Part shown: in pieces, positions 22,851-34,869 of the stretch
How the letters are laid out: the number at the start of each line of letters is the position of its first letter
Position numbering within the stretch: position 1 is the first letter of the stretch
NCBI GenBank assembly: GCA_030386875.1
Contig: CM059576.1
Coordinates: forward strand, 12,119,058 to 12,183,057
Reading direction: 5' to 3'
DNA length: 64,000 nucleotides
From: Morinoia aosen
Taxonomy: Eukaryota; Arthropoda; Malacostraca; Amphipoda; Talitridae
Notes under the pieces: model-generated
Told to the model about the DNA's origin: nothing
Databases searched by the model: none
The model's input: the letters and a program-made list of their open reading frames with translations, nothing else
Made by a program: the position numbers and the translations under genes

Positions 22851-23520
22851 TTAGTTGTCCTGACGTATTAAACTCGCAAAGAAATAATGTTAACTTTAAA
22901 TATGATTATCCTTGTTATTTTATTTATAATCAGACTTTGCAAATTGCAAAACATTGAGTTTCGTTCGCTTCATCGAAAGATTTTCTGCTATTTTACCATC
23001 AGGAAAGGCGAGCCTACAGACCTTTGAGAGATGGCCAGTGTTGGCAAAGGCTTGATTATATTCTGCAAAATACGCTTCAAACCTTAGCTCAGTCTTTGCT
23101 ATTTGTTGGCTCACAGTTGTTGTCTCCTCTTAAAGAAATTGAGTAATGCTTGTGTTTCATTGAGCAACTGCATTTTTATATGTCAAGCAGAATCTTCATG
23201 CTTCGACGACATAGATTTACGTGCATTGTTTGCTGTCACTTCACATGTCTTGCAGTAACTGGAGTCTTTGTCGTTGCCGTCTTGCTCAAGCCACTCTTAA
23301 AATTCCGTTCCACTGAGCAATACCTCCTTGAAGCACTGAGCATACCATTTGCTCTTTTTTGTTGGCGTTATTACTTTAGCCGTCTTTTATTAAACGAACA
23401 AAGTCTGCAGAAAGACAATCACCTTAATATTTGAGTGCAATCAAAAAACGCGCACAGATTTTCGTTTAGAACCACCGAACAAAATTACAAAGCAATTGCA
23501 ATTAACGTGAGCAATACACT
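22851..23520. other. No gene recognised
   Basis: AT-rich. A 94-codon plus frame (23150-23434) and a 64-codon minus frame have no recognised motif. The segment 23525-23592 following it has clustered GAGTG/CACTC words, partly in inverted order. Confidence 0.35.
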
Positions 23521-23680
23521 CAGAAGAGTGCGAGAAGAAGAGTGAGAAGACACTCACTCACACTCACTCAGAAGAGTGAGTGTGAGAGTACCATATGAAG
23601 TTATGATGCAGACTACAGAGGTGCGCGCTTGGCAGGTAGTGTGACGGGTTGTAACGCGTTCACACGCTTAGGCGAGAAGG

Positions 23681-24480
23681 CAGTGGCAGGCGCGCTCCTA
23701 CAGTGGCAGGCGCGCTCCTACAGTGGCAGGCGAGCTCCTACAGTAGCAGGCGCGCTCCTACAGTGGCAGGCACGCTCCTACAGTGGCAGGCGCGCTCCTA
23801 CAGTGGCAGGCGCGCTCCTACAGTGGCAGGCGCGCTCCTACAGTGGCAGGCGCGCTCCTACAGTGGCAGGCGCGCTCCTACAGTGGCAGGCGCGCTCCTA
23901 CAGTGGCAGGCGCGCTCCTGCAGTGGCAGGCACGCTCCTACAGTGGCAGGCGCGCTCCTACAGTGGCAGGCGCGCTCCGACAGTGGCAGGCGCGCTCCTA
24001 CAGTGGCAGGCGCGCTCCTACAGTGGCAGGCGCGCTCCTACAGTGGCAGGCGCGCTCCTACAGTGGCAGGCGCACTCCTACAGTGGCAGGCGCGCTCCTA
24101 CAGTGGCAGGCGCGCTCCTACAGTGGCAGGCGCGCTCCTACAGTGGCAGGCGCGCTCCTACAGTGGCAGGCGCGCTCCTACAGTGGCAGGCGCGCTCCTA
24201 CAGTGGCAGGCGCGCTCCTACAGTGGCAGGCACGCTCCTACAGTGGCAGGCACGCTCCTACAGTGGCAGGCGCGCTCCTACAGTGGCAGGCGCGCTCATA
24301 CAGTGGCAGGCACGCTCCTACAGTGGCAGGCGCGCTCCTACAGAGGCAGGCGCGCTCCTACAGTGGCAGGCGCGCTCCTACAGTGGCAGGCGCGCTCCTA
24401 CAGTGGCAGGCGCGCTCCTACAGTGGCAGGCGCGCTCCTACAGTGGCAGGCGCGCTCCTACAGTGGCAGGTGCGCTCCTA
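23681..24480. repeat. 20-bp minisatellite, 40 copies
   Basis: Forty head-to-tail copies of CAGTGGCAGGCGCGCTCCTA occupy exactly 800 bp, in register from first to last. I count 13 single-base variants, so identity to the unit is over 98%. Seven of the 13 are C-to-T or G-to-A changes at the CpG sites of GCGCGC. Because 20 is not a multiple of 3, all three forward frames are open across the array and repeat the same 20-residue string in different phase. These are not genes. Flanks share a GTGACGGG/GTGACAGG-like word. Confidence 0.97.
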
Positions 24481-25307
24481 CAGGCTGTGACAGGCATGCA
24501 ACTCATTTCAAACGTGTAACGAAACCTTTTATTAAGCCTGGTAAAATATAAGCATTTGTACGTAATAATTTGATTTTAACAAATTTCTGCATACTATGAT
24601 AAAAGTATGTGGCTCAAAACCCAAGATTCACAATCTATTCCCCAAATCCAAAAACCCAAGACATATCGCAAAAAACCCAAGATCTCATGTTAAAACCCAA
24701 GCATTGGCAGCCTCGGTCTACTGTTGTGAGAAAAAAAGAATGATCTAAAATCTAACAAACAAGAAATTTATGTTTATGAGAGGTACGGGCTTCCTATCGT
24801 GAGAAAATAAATCAGTGTTAGAAAATCTAACAAACAAGAATATGTTTCTCTATTCACATTTACTGAGATGCGTTAGAATAGGAATATCCAAAGCAAAAAA
24901 TAATGCTCAGCCTTATGAATAGAATGGTGCTTTTTTAGTTTTCATTTTAAGTCACAGCTAAAAAATCTCAAAATATACGGTAATTTTTCAATCAATCGAA
25001 GCTGTAGATTAAAGATTTCTTGTAGATGGTTGGAGAAGAGTGACTTTAATCGTTTGGGAAGACACTCTTATCATTGACTTGTGTAATAAATCTAAACATG
25101 CTCTTTTATCGGCCAACCATAATCCAGTTGTTTCAGTACCAGACGTGACCTCGCCATTTTTCATGAATGTCGCCCTTCAATTATGAAAAAATTAGCCTGA
25201 ATCTCACTAAAGTGATAATATTACTTATAGCTTTTCTCACCTATATTAGGAAAGCAAGAGTTATATGGAGAAATTTAACGCTAGAAGCGTCTAGTTCTTC
25301 AGTTCTT
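24481..25307. other. No gene recognised
   Basis: Contains a short cluster of AACCCAAGA words at 24610-24700 and a repeated AAATCTAACAAACAAGAA phrase about 24750 and 24822, suggesting a small local duplication. Otherwise AT-rich without supported features. Confidence 0.35.
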
Positions 25308-25309
25308 AC

Positions 25310-25426
25310 GTCCCTGAGACTGCGCGCTTTGATGGCTACACAACGGGCTGAATTTTCCAAAACTTCCGGCATCGTAGCAGCGCGGCAGATTTTCCCGTAG
25401 ACTTGGCGATGCAGGGCGTTTTTTGG
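25310..25426 (-). CDS. Candidate exon, second half of a ZAD-like domain
   Basis: A 117-bp minus-strand segment, phase 0 on both sides (39 codons, no stop). It is preceded by a T-rich acceptor ending GAATTCGAG and followed by a GTAAGA donor at 25309-25304. It reads QVYGKICRAA then VLENSARCVAIKARSL, resembling the second half of the ZAD zinc-finger-associated domain (an IC..C pair, an amphipathic helix, then C..A...L). The second cysteine of the CxxC pair is Ala here, which would weaken zinc binding. ZAD domains dimerise insect zinc-finger transcription factors. The link with the exon at 26095-26213 is inference from phase, spacing and composition. Confidence 0.35.
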
Positions 25427-25610
25427 CTCGAATTCACAATTAAAAAAACTGGAACTTTATGATTTTGTCCTAAAAAGTAGAGCACAGCTTATCGAAGTTC
25501 ACAGAAAACTTCGCTGGCAGCTGTATTGCTACAACTCACTTGAATTATTTGAAAATCTGGCCGTGAGTGCTTGATTTTAGTGCAGCCTGTGACTCATTTG
25601 TGTTCATTAA

Positions 25611-25854
25611 TGAAATGCATCGCTTAGCACTCTGTCCGCAACGTGATCCACCAGTGGACACGGAGGGGATTTTCATAATGCTGCAGACCGACCAGATGTC
25701 ACAAACTAAATTTTCATAAATACTTAATTACAGCTAAATGATGGAACGATCCAGTTCATGTTTGCTATTTTCAAAAACGCTCCCTATTATTGACTTGAAA
25801 TTTGAGTTGAATGTTGAACTTCAGTTTATTGCCAACGTAGCTGCTGCTTAAGTG
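25611..25854. mobile_element. TTAA-flanked MITE, copy 2 (same family as 14618-14837)
   Basis: Flanked by TTAA at 25607-25610 and 25855-25858. It shares the interior phrases GGGGATTTTCATA, GATCCAGTT and TTTGCTATTTTCAAA with the copy in PLE C, in the same order and spacing. If the ZAD-like gene is real it sits in the intron between its two candidate exons. Confidence 0.65.
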
Positions 25855-26094
25855 TTAATTGAGATACATTAACCCCAAAAGCAAGTGTCACCAAACTTTC
25901 TGCACCTCGACGCCAATTAGAAGAACCAATCGGTTGGCACAAGCAACTTAAGTACTGCTGTTTTTAACCCTACTAAAAACCACAACCACAAAGTTTTGTC
26001 TACTGTTTTCTAAATAGTTACAACCCTCGCCTCAAAAACAACAAACAGAATTTTATGATTGTATGAATATTAAAAATCGCTTCCTTCGTCTCAC

Positions 26095-26213
26095 CTGCAG
26101 ACAAATGCGACGAGATACACCCTCGTTAACACTGTCGGTGTAGTCGTACAGATGTTGCTTGTTGGAGACGTGGAACAGACCACACGTCCAGCAGACACGG
26201 CGGCGTGTGCCAG
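26095..26213 (-). CDS. Candidate exon, first half of a ZAD-like domain
   Basis: Minus-strand GC-rich segment ending at a CAG|GTGAG splice donor (exon end 26095). In the frame that runs in phase 0 into the donor it reads RRVCWTCGLFHVS then QHLYDYTDSVNEGVSRRICLQ: a CxxC pair, a hydrophobic LYDY and an I-C-L. That is the layout of the first half of a ZAD domain. An in-frame TGA lies just upstream, so the exon must begin after about 26215 and the start codon must be on an earlier exon. The other two frames are also open, and the overlapping 140-codon frame is an alternative, but it shows no motif and does not use the donor. No C2H2 fingers were found in the window. Confidence 0.35.
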
Positions 26214-26219
26214 CTCACG

Positions 26220-28120
26220 ATGTGCTGGGGCGACGCACTTGACGGCGACGTAACCAGCGATGCCAGAGGCGATGTGCCCGCTGTCTCCGTCATATCGAGG
26301 GCTTTAACCACTCCAGCAGGATTGAAATTTACGAGGGGTCCTGTGATCCGAAATGATAGAAAACTCTTGAGGGATACGAAAGAGGGAAATGGGTGACAAT
26401 TTTCAGATGTCTCTTGGCCTAAATTTAATGATGTGTTTTCAAAGTTTACAATGTGCGCGTTAATTTTGCTGAGGCTGTTCTTAATTGCTTTGCGTTTTGG
26501 TAAGTGATATTTTGCGTGCGTGTAAAAACGAGAAATCGATGTGTTCAATGGAGAAAAGACATTTAAATTAAACGGAAACTTTGACGGGTGACGTTAGTGC
26601 GAAATGGCTCGCTTAGTTAGAAAAACGAAATTAAATATCAACGTTATTACCGGATTTCTTTTTCTGAGAAATCAACCCGAAATTTAGCGAGCTGCGATAG
26701 AAGATTTTGCTGAAATATTATGCGAGGGAACTTAAGAAACTCAGAGATTGACAGCTCAGCAGGTGTAGAGCATAAGATACGTCTCAATAATATTGCTGTA
26801 AGCCGGACAAAACAAAGTTGAACGATAACTGTGGCACTGTTGACAACTGAGCAAGGAATTAACACTGGTCTCATTGCAATTGACCGATGATAATGATGTT
26901 TAACGATGATGGTGACACCACTGACGATGAGTTTCACAATGATAGTGTTGCTCAATATGATTTAGACGACTTTGCTGACTAAGATTTAGACGATGATAGA
27001 CGCTGCAGATGAACTCCTCATAGCAGCAGTTCCAAAGATGGCGCCACTAAACCCGAAAAAAGTAACCAGGAATTATTTTTCTGAATGTGTTGACACTACT
27101 GAATTATGCCGCCTGAAATTATTGATTTCATTCTCCTTCAAGTCAATCCCTGTTACTGACATCCACACGATTTTTTTCGCCCGCTTCTTGCAGTATGTAC
27201 GTTAATGCTTTTCACTTGTGATCAAATATCCGCGATGTTGATTTCTCGTCGGGAATTCAACGAAAACTCGCTCGTGAAAGCACAGAATTTGAGATAGAAA
27301 CTCCACTGAGTCCTCAGATTCCTGCCAAACAAAGGTCACTAAAACTTGTCTTTCTGAATTAAAGCCGGCTATGAATTTTCAGTAAATTTGTCGCTGTATA
27401 TGGCCCGTGATCTAAGCAAATTATACATAGAGTTGATAAACATATGTGGCACAGTTATTTTCAAACAAAACTTTACTTGAAGTAGCGACCAAATTTTCTC
27501 AAAGTGCACACAACTTATTCAAGCAAAATTTTACAAAATACAACGACTATATCCGTTCAGGAAATTCTTTACACATAACTTTCTGTGAATCTGAGACAAC
27601 AGAGAAACCTGTAGTTTTCCATATTAGTATATTGTTTTACTGCTACCTCTGATAGGTAGCAGTTGTACGACTACCTTTGGCTTATCCCAATTTTAAGAAC
27701 AATGTTAGCGCTGCACTCTTAAACAACTGCAATTTTGAAAAACTACGCTCCACGAATTCTGCTAAGGACTTGAAAATTTAATGAGAATTGCTTTGAATGA
27801 GAAATACATTTTTCCAATAAAAAAAATTCATATTCAAAGTGGGAGGAAGTGAGGCCTTTATGTCTCGAAATATTGGCGAGTAAACGGGCTGTGCGACTCG
27901 ATTCTGGGTACAAAAAATCGTTTTGCTTTTGCTTTGCAGCTGATAAATTTTAATTTTTTGCTTCAAATTTTATTTTAATCATCTCAATTAGAGAGTTTCA
28001 TTACATTCAAGATCTGAGACCCAAACACGCAAGCTTAATTAATTAATGGCTCATTTACTGCTTCAACTCATTTCTGCTTTTCTTGCTCAAAATGTATTAT
28101 TCTCAAACTTTGTCATTTAA
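26220..28120. other. No gene recognised
   Basis: The first 200 bp are GC-rich and might be the 5' part of the candidate ZAD-like gene on the minus strand. The rest is AT-rich with short frames only; a 102-codon minus frame (26647-26955) is without a recognised motif. GATGA-rich words cluster at 26880-27000. Confidence 0.3.
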
Positions 28121-28125
28121 CGAAA

Positions 28126-28283
28126 GAAGAATTATTTCCTGAAAGTCGGAAATTACATCATGATCCAACTTTCAAAACTCAGATATCAACCAGAGTTATG
28201 GGAACTGAATTCTTTTTTGAAAGCCGAAAACAGCATTATGATCAAACTTTCAGAACTAATACACCATCCTGAGTAACGAGAAC
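28126..28283. repeat. Two-copy tandem duplication, about 79-bp unit
   Basis: The unit starting GAATTATTTCCTGAAAGTCGG (28126) recurs from GAATTCTTTTTTGAAAGCCG (28206). Both contain CAT-ATGATC-AACTTTCA and end in GAACTGA. The copies are diverged, so the duplication is old. Confidence 0.6.
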
Positions 28284-28503
28284 TGACTGAATTACGCAAC
28301 TGAGACCGTCCAAATTCGAATGAATGAAAGGGAATTTTCCTCTCGCACTCTAAATATTTTGACGCGTAAATAACTGCACGTGGATCTTGAATATTCCATA
28401 ACAATGAGCGTCGTCCTCTGCCAACTCTAGAGATTGGAGCGGGACACCTGATGTGACAAGCCAGTCACGGCTACTGATTTACTCACGCGAGCACCAAACT
28501 TAA

Positions 28504-30812
28504 CCCATTAAAGGCGAGTGGCAAAAATCCTGCCATGTAATTAAAAATTAATTTCAATGTACAATTTCGAGAAAGTTAGTCAAGTTTCGGTTCAGTTGTG
28601 TTGTGGTTAGGTTCAGTTAGCTACACTTCAATTTTCACGAGTCTAGCTAGCGCTTGGCAACTGTCTGCAGCAGCAGTCTGAACAGAGCCGGGTGAGGTGC
28701 AGCTCAGCTCAGCCTGCAATGGCGCGTAAACAATGGTGTGTATATAGATAACAGTTAACGAAATATTAGCTTGTTATAGCTCAAACTACTCTTGAATAGT
28801 GTTAGAATGTTTTTACTATTGTATTTATGAAATTTAGGACATGAAATTTTAGTTACATAACAAATGAAGTGAAGTGGCAGGATATCCTGCCACTCGGCAT
28901 CAAAAACATGAATTCTGCCTATATATGTTGAAGATGTTTCTTATATCAATAATACTGAGTGTATAATTATATAAAATGGATTAATTTCTTATAAACATAT
29001 TTTCTACCCTCAACAGGCTTAACGACGATCAAATCCTTGATATTTTATTGAAAAGTTAAAAAAATGATAGTGACAGTGAAACAGGTGTCGTTAGTAGCAT
29101 TGTCCTTCCGCTTGAGGATCCCAACGAAATGACGGATTGTGATTCTGACGAATCCGACGACGAGGTAACTTGTAACCTTGACCACCTACCCTGTCGAATT
29201 ATACTCACGTGCACACCACGGACAAAGATAATGAGACAGAAATAGAAAACATCCCAAAAAATGAAGATGCCAATGTGCCAAAGACATCAAAAAGAACAAA
29301 ATCAACACTAAAGAAATCGCTCCCTGCTTGGAAAAAAGTTACGCAAAATATATCTGCTGATGAAAAACAAACCTGATTTGAAAAATGCACTTCTAAAAAC
29401 CTAGTGATAACAAATCCTATTGAATGTTTAACGAATTTTGGGCCGAAGAATGTACTGAAAAGATTCGTCATCAAAGTAAAGTTTATGCCATGCAAAACTC
29501 TCTTGGTCAGAATAGTAGTATGGGAGATGGTTCATCAATTGAAATTATGGCCAGGGAAGCATGTAGTTTTTGGTAACTAGTTCGCTTACATTCCTTTGCT
29601 GAAAGAACTATCGAAAATGAAGATTGGGGCGACGAGTACTTTGCGAGAAGATAGGTAGCAAAAGGCCCCACTAATGACAAAGGCCAACATTGAAGAAGCC
29701 TCTTGGCAATATGGAGGAAGCCTTCACTGAAAACGTATCCGTGGTGAAGTGGAAGAATAACAAACCTGTAATGGTCACTTCAAATAGGTGTAAAATCATC
29801 CACTTCAGAAGGCCTCTGGGTGGGACATGGCTGGAAGGAAACACATAACTGTTGACATGCCTCATTCCATCAGCATTTATAACAAATTCCTGGGTGGGGT
29901 GTAGATATCTTCGATCATACGGTATAATCGGACAGAACAAGGAATCAAACAAAAAAATGGTGGTGGCCTACTTTCGCTTCTAGCGTCAATACACAAACGG
30001 TTTGTGCATGGAGACTTTACAAAGAGAAAGAAGACATCTCACTGCTTGAATTTACCCGTCATGTGTCAATCACCATAATGACAAAATCTGGCACCCAAAA
30101 GAAAAGGCCTGGTCCAAAGGAGCCGCCGAGAGGTCCGGCATATCAAGCGTTCGGTTCAACGCACCTTAGTTGGACAATGAAGTGGGAAAACCCAATGCTC
30201 GACGTCTGCAATGCTACTCCAGAGCAATCTTCGTGTGTAAGATGTGTGGCATCCCTCTTCACCCCGAATGCATGGAACCCTCCACACAAAATGAGTTGAG
30301 AATGAATGAAAATGTGTGGTCTATATAGGAAAGCATTAGCTACTTTTGTAAATCCCAGGCATTTTTTATGATAAGAGCTTTAGTATTATCTATCTAGACA
30401 TGGAAATTGCTATAAATATATTCTTATGAAGGAACGCATTATTAAACTATTATATTGAAAGCTAATATTTGTCTAAATGCTAGTATTTTGTTGCATAGTT
30501 TTAGGCTCAAATGTTATTTTCATAAGCGGGTGTGCTTCTATAGTTATTCTTCCCTTGTGATGTAGGAACACATTTTCACCAAAGCTATTTATTGCGTTAT
30601 TTTATTTATTTCAATATTATTTTTATATAATATCTCTACTTAGAATTATGCATACATGGGTGAATACATCATGCTCAATCCTCTTTTTTATTTGATGTAC
30701 ACGCAAAAATTTTGAAGTTATTTAAATGGAAATATGGACTCCAATGAAATCCATATGTTTATAGACGAGTGGCAAGATTTCCTGCCAGTCAAAAAATCAT
30801 GGTTCCTATTAA
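28504..30812 (+). mobile_element. piggyBac-like DNA transposon (decayed)
   Basis: The left end is clear: TTAA (28500-28503) followed by CCCATTAAAGG. The right end is uncertain, possibly the TTAA at 30809-30812. Three copies of the motif CGAGTGGCA...TCCTGCCA occur at 28515-28535, inverted and perfectly palindromic over 22 bases at 28873-28894, and at 30765-30786. They are probably subterminal transposase-binding sites. A broken transposase lies between them. Confidence 0.75.
28719..30297 (+). pseudogene. piggyBac transposase, with predicted intron, broken
   Basis: Cut-and-paste transposase that targets TTAA. The predicted start ATG is at 28719 (MARKQ). A GT at 28736 and a CTCAACAG acceptor ending at 29016 remove an intron; the joined frame continues LNDDQILDILL, the usual piggyBac N-terminus. 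Then come an acidic stretch (about 29120-29165), NPIECLTNFWAEECTEKIRHQS (29423-29490), which matches the start of the conserved core, and YNKFLGG near 29878-29900, the block before the third catalytic Asp. A C-terminal cysteine-rich zinc-binding tail lies at about 30200-30295. Frames shift repeatedly (after 29056, near 29190, 29360, 29575, 29650 and more), and the middle catalytic portion is missing between about 29660 and 29750. Confidence 0.75.
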
Positions 30813-33800
30813 ATTTTTCCCATTTTTATTGTTTGACATTACAAAAAAGGCCCTAACTAACAAATTCCTACAGAAAAATTATTAATATCTTGCCACAATA
30901 ATTTTCGTCTTTAATTAGTTAAATTTAAAACATGTACAGTTTGTTCTTACTTTTTGACGAGTTTTAGTTCATTTAAAACGTTGAGAAAAATGAGCTCAAT
31001 TTCTGTTAATGCAAACTGTTCATGGTTTTTTAGTGCTCGGTTACACAAATAACTCTTTTCGGTGGGAAACATGATCTTAAATTATTTGTCAAGCGTAATG
31101 TATTGGCTATCTTCTTCTGAAGCTGTAATGTCTATTGTCTGTAATGTCTAGAGCTTAATATCTAAGTGGAGCAAAGACCTACGTACTTCAAACGAAACTT
31201 ATAAAAGGTCATCATGTTCACGTTTCGCTTTTCCAAATGATTGGAAATAATGATATGTCACACACCCCGATGTTTATACAACTGTTTTCGTAAATACGTA
31301 TACGATATAAATCAATAATTTTGTAAGTACAACGCATCCCCGCATAACACGCACTTATGTATAAATCTAAGAAAATTTCCTTATTCATTTGTGCATGGAT
31401 GAGTTGAAGCCGAATGTTAGAAACATCAGAAAACAGGCAACTTGAAACACGTAAAATTGTTTTCCTAGGATCAACAATGTTTAAACAGTCCTTTCAGACC
31501 CCTCTAAAAAAATTTTTGTTTGTCTAACTTCAAACCAATATTTTATCAGCCAGTCAAGATTAGATTTCCCCACTCCGTTGCCGGAAAGAAAACTATGAGC
31601 AAGGCGTTTCAATTTATTTGTAACGCATTAATTACAGCGTACTGAGTGATGTAACATGGCCAAATCACTTTGATTTACGAGTAAAAAAAATTGAAACCAT
31701 CGGTAAGTGTGAGAGCAAAACACTCGCACAAGTAACGCATCTGAGACAATTTTACGTCGAACACAAAGCATATTTATGCGTTAAGAGTTTGGATGCACAC
31801 TTTGATCTATACTAATGCCTATACCCATCACAAAAGGAACTCAAAATAAAAGGCAACGAGGGCTTTCCTTCAGAAATTTAATTACAACCAAGCGAATAAC
31901 TTGGAGATTAGTTCAGTACTGTAGTTAGTTTAGAGCTACGTTTCGAATGAAAATATTTTTCCCAAGATGAAAGAGAAGGGGAAATTAATATGTATCAAGA
32001 AAGCAAGAAATGTAGTTTAATTTCAATGTACAAAAGGGCAGGGCCCATTAGGTCAAAAAAGACGTGAAATAAATTTTAATTTCACAGAAGAACCAATAAA
32101 AAATAAATGAAAACAAGGAGAGAGAATATGTTGACTTACAAAATCACGTTCAGTTTGTTCTCTCAAATGAGTGAGCAGCAAAACTTGGAAGGATTATCGT
32201 CACGCACAGCCCGTACATCCTGTGTCGGTGTGATATGAGCAGAGTGCGTGCGGGCAGCAGTGCAGGGCAGGGCTCGCTCGTGTAATGTTGGTACAAAGTG
32301 TGCTCACTCAGAGGTGGTCTGGTGTACCGTCACAAGCACGGTCCAAAACAGATTTGGTATTGAAATGTAGGCAGTTATGAACCAATGTGGCGTAGAATTT
32401 ACGACGGTGAGCGTTGTTCTGAAATTGTTTAGAATGCAATTTGGTATTTATTTTGATTTTTGTAGCGCTTTCGACGTAGAGTATTTCCCTTGTGCGTCGC
32501 TCAAGTGATTTCTCTGAAATATATTACGTACTTTTTATATCACATATAGTTCACACATTGTTAGCCTTCTTTCTTCCATTCTATGCTGTGGAAAAACAAC
32601 TAAAAAAATGCGGCGTCAATTTGTATAAAGTTGACTCACTCAAGGCAAACGGCTTTTTCAAATTTAAATGAAAATATACCCATTGAAGCATTTCTCTTGT
32701 TTACAAACATAATTTTCCCAAAAAATTTAGAGTTACATTTTTCCAATCATTAAAATGGTAACGCGAATTTTTCTGCCTAAACAATTCCAGCACAGAAGGA
32801 ATTTATACTTGGGTGATTTCAATCCTGCTCGAATGCTCTACTGAGAGAAGTGTTAAAAAAATTGTCGGTTCATAATTAATTGTCATACAACACTTATTAC
32901 AGGAGATTTTTAGCTTATGCTCTGCCAACTGGAACATGACAGGAAAAAACGGTCTCCCAATAGGGTTTATGAAAAAGGTTTCTACTCGCATTCGTACCAC
33001 TCGTAACCGGTTATATTGATTCATACTGTTATGCAAACTATCACGTCATTTTCAAACAACATTATAATTGTTTTTACTTAACTACTGTACCTTAAATTTT
33101 ACTCTCGATTAAATTTTTGAATGCTTAGTTGATGATTTGTGTATGCAGTGTGAACACAGCTTAAGCTACTAATGGCAAAAGCAGTAGCTACGAACCTGTC
33201 GGGAGTAAGGTTTGTTAATTTAGAAATTTTTGATTTCCAGCCTCTTTCAGTGTTGCTGTCAGTGTCTTCAAGTGTATATCAGTAACAGCAGTATCAGTAA
33301 CATGATACTGCAGGCTTGACATCTGTATTAGCACTTTAGGCCTACAATATCCTGTTCTTCTGCATTAGCGCCCAATTACAGTGAAGTCAACTGCACCATC
33401 ACCAGTAAAACCGAGTAGGACTTCTGAGTTGCCTTTGCGCTTTGCACCACAATTCGCACCATCGTATGGAAGTTAATCTGTAAGTGGTTGGCCATAAGCT
33501 GCTCATGCAGATGTTGAGACTGCAGTATCGTGTTACACGTGGCGACACTAGCGGCACGACTGAAAGGGCCTGAAAATCAATAATTATAAGTTACCAAATC
33601 ATACTTCTGATAGATTGGTAGCTTCTGCTCGCGAACGAAGCAGCTTGAAACAGTATACACAAATCATTAATGTATATATTGAAATAATTACTTGTTAATA
33701 CAATTGAAGATACTGTAACCCAATAACCCAATCCAACCCATACAACCTAATAAAACATAACAAAACCCAATAAAATCCCCAAAAATTGGTGGGCTTTAAA

Positions 33801-34865
33801 ATCAACGTGCAGACTCGTACGCAATGACGAGCGAATGTGAATAATTTTAGAACAAGCGAGTAACTGTGAAGTTTAGCCATTGGGCAGTAAAACTTTTTTG
33901 TAGCACTTTTTTTAAAAAAATTAGAATTTGATCTTGATGTAAACTTACTTTTATGATGACTAAATTCTCCCAAAGAGGTTTTAGCCTCAAGCAGGTATGG
34001 CTATAGAGGACTGCTGCTCAGCCTGCTGCATAAGCCACCACATGCTTCGCTGGCGCATCCATGCATTCTGTTCTGTAAGAGTGATTTTCTAACTGCCTTT
34101 TTTTAAATAATTACGATTAATTAACACTTATCAATGATTATCGTTAAATAAACACTTTCTTTCGTTTCACACTTTGTAATTCACAAAAACTACGATACCT
34201 CTCGTTATTTCAATTTTCATTACATATCTTAAGTATGTACAATCGAATGTGTCAACCAAGTCACTTCGCTTCTGTCACTTATAAGCTTTTCTTCATACAT
34301 CTTCATACATCAAGCCTTCTCGTCCGGCCTTTGTGCTTCGTACGCTTTGGATCCAACACTTCGTTTTTCTTTAACACTTCTCTATCATACTTTATGAAAA
34401 CGAAATGGAGAAGGAAGAATCATCTTTAACCTCTTTCATGTACTAGAGTTACATGAACACAAATGTTGGTTACAAGTAAATTACTGTTTACAGCCTGGAA
34501 TCCTTTTTTTAACGAGACCAGCATCACACCTAGTTTAGGGTTATAATTTACATGAGATCACAATATTTAATTAAAGCTAGACAATGGAAGTAACGTTCCA
34601 CTTCGTTAGACACCACACAGTCACTCCTTTTTGATGTTGCAATTTTACTTTTTATAAAACTAAATATTGTTCTACGACTCAAGTTAAGGAATATGGATTA
34701 AAGTATGTTGATGAACTTTTTCTAGTAACGACACATTTCTGGGTAAAGATAAAACATCTCCAAACAGCCATTTCGTATCAGTTTTCCCGTTTCAGATAGC
34801 TTTAGCGAAGTTTTGCAGACTGCCTAAAAGATGTTAGGAAATGTATGTATGGTGAAAGAAATGGA
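30813..34865. other. 4 kb without a recognised gene
   Basis: AT-rich throughout. GC-richer patches are 32170-32345 (with CGTGCGGGCAGCAGTGCAGGGC) and 33240-33560 (rich in CAGT words). A degenerate AACCCAATA/AACCTAATA tract lies at 33715-33780. Minus frames at 32803-33036 and 33695-33973 show no recognised motif. No transposon coding sequence was seen, which makes this the quietest stretch of the window. Confidence 0.35.
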
Positions 34866-34869
34866 AGAG

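Noticed and set aside
23681-24480. Regular repeats that might suggest a CRISPR array.
   Set aside because: Units are directly adjacent with no spacers, the sequence context is eukaryotic and there are no cas genes.
23629-24551. Three overlapping frames of 235-296 codons with a repeated 20-residue motif.
   Set aside because: They arise because a 20-bp tandem repeat without stop codons is open in all three frames. Identical repeated peptide in every frame is a property of the DNA repeat, not evidence for a protein.
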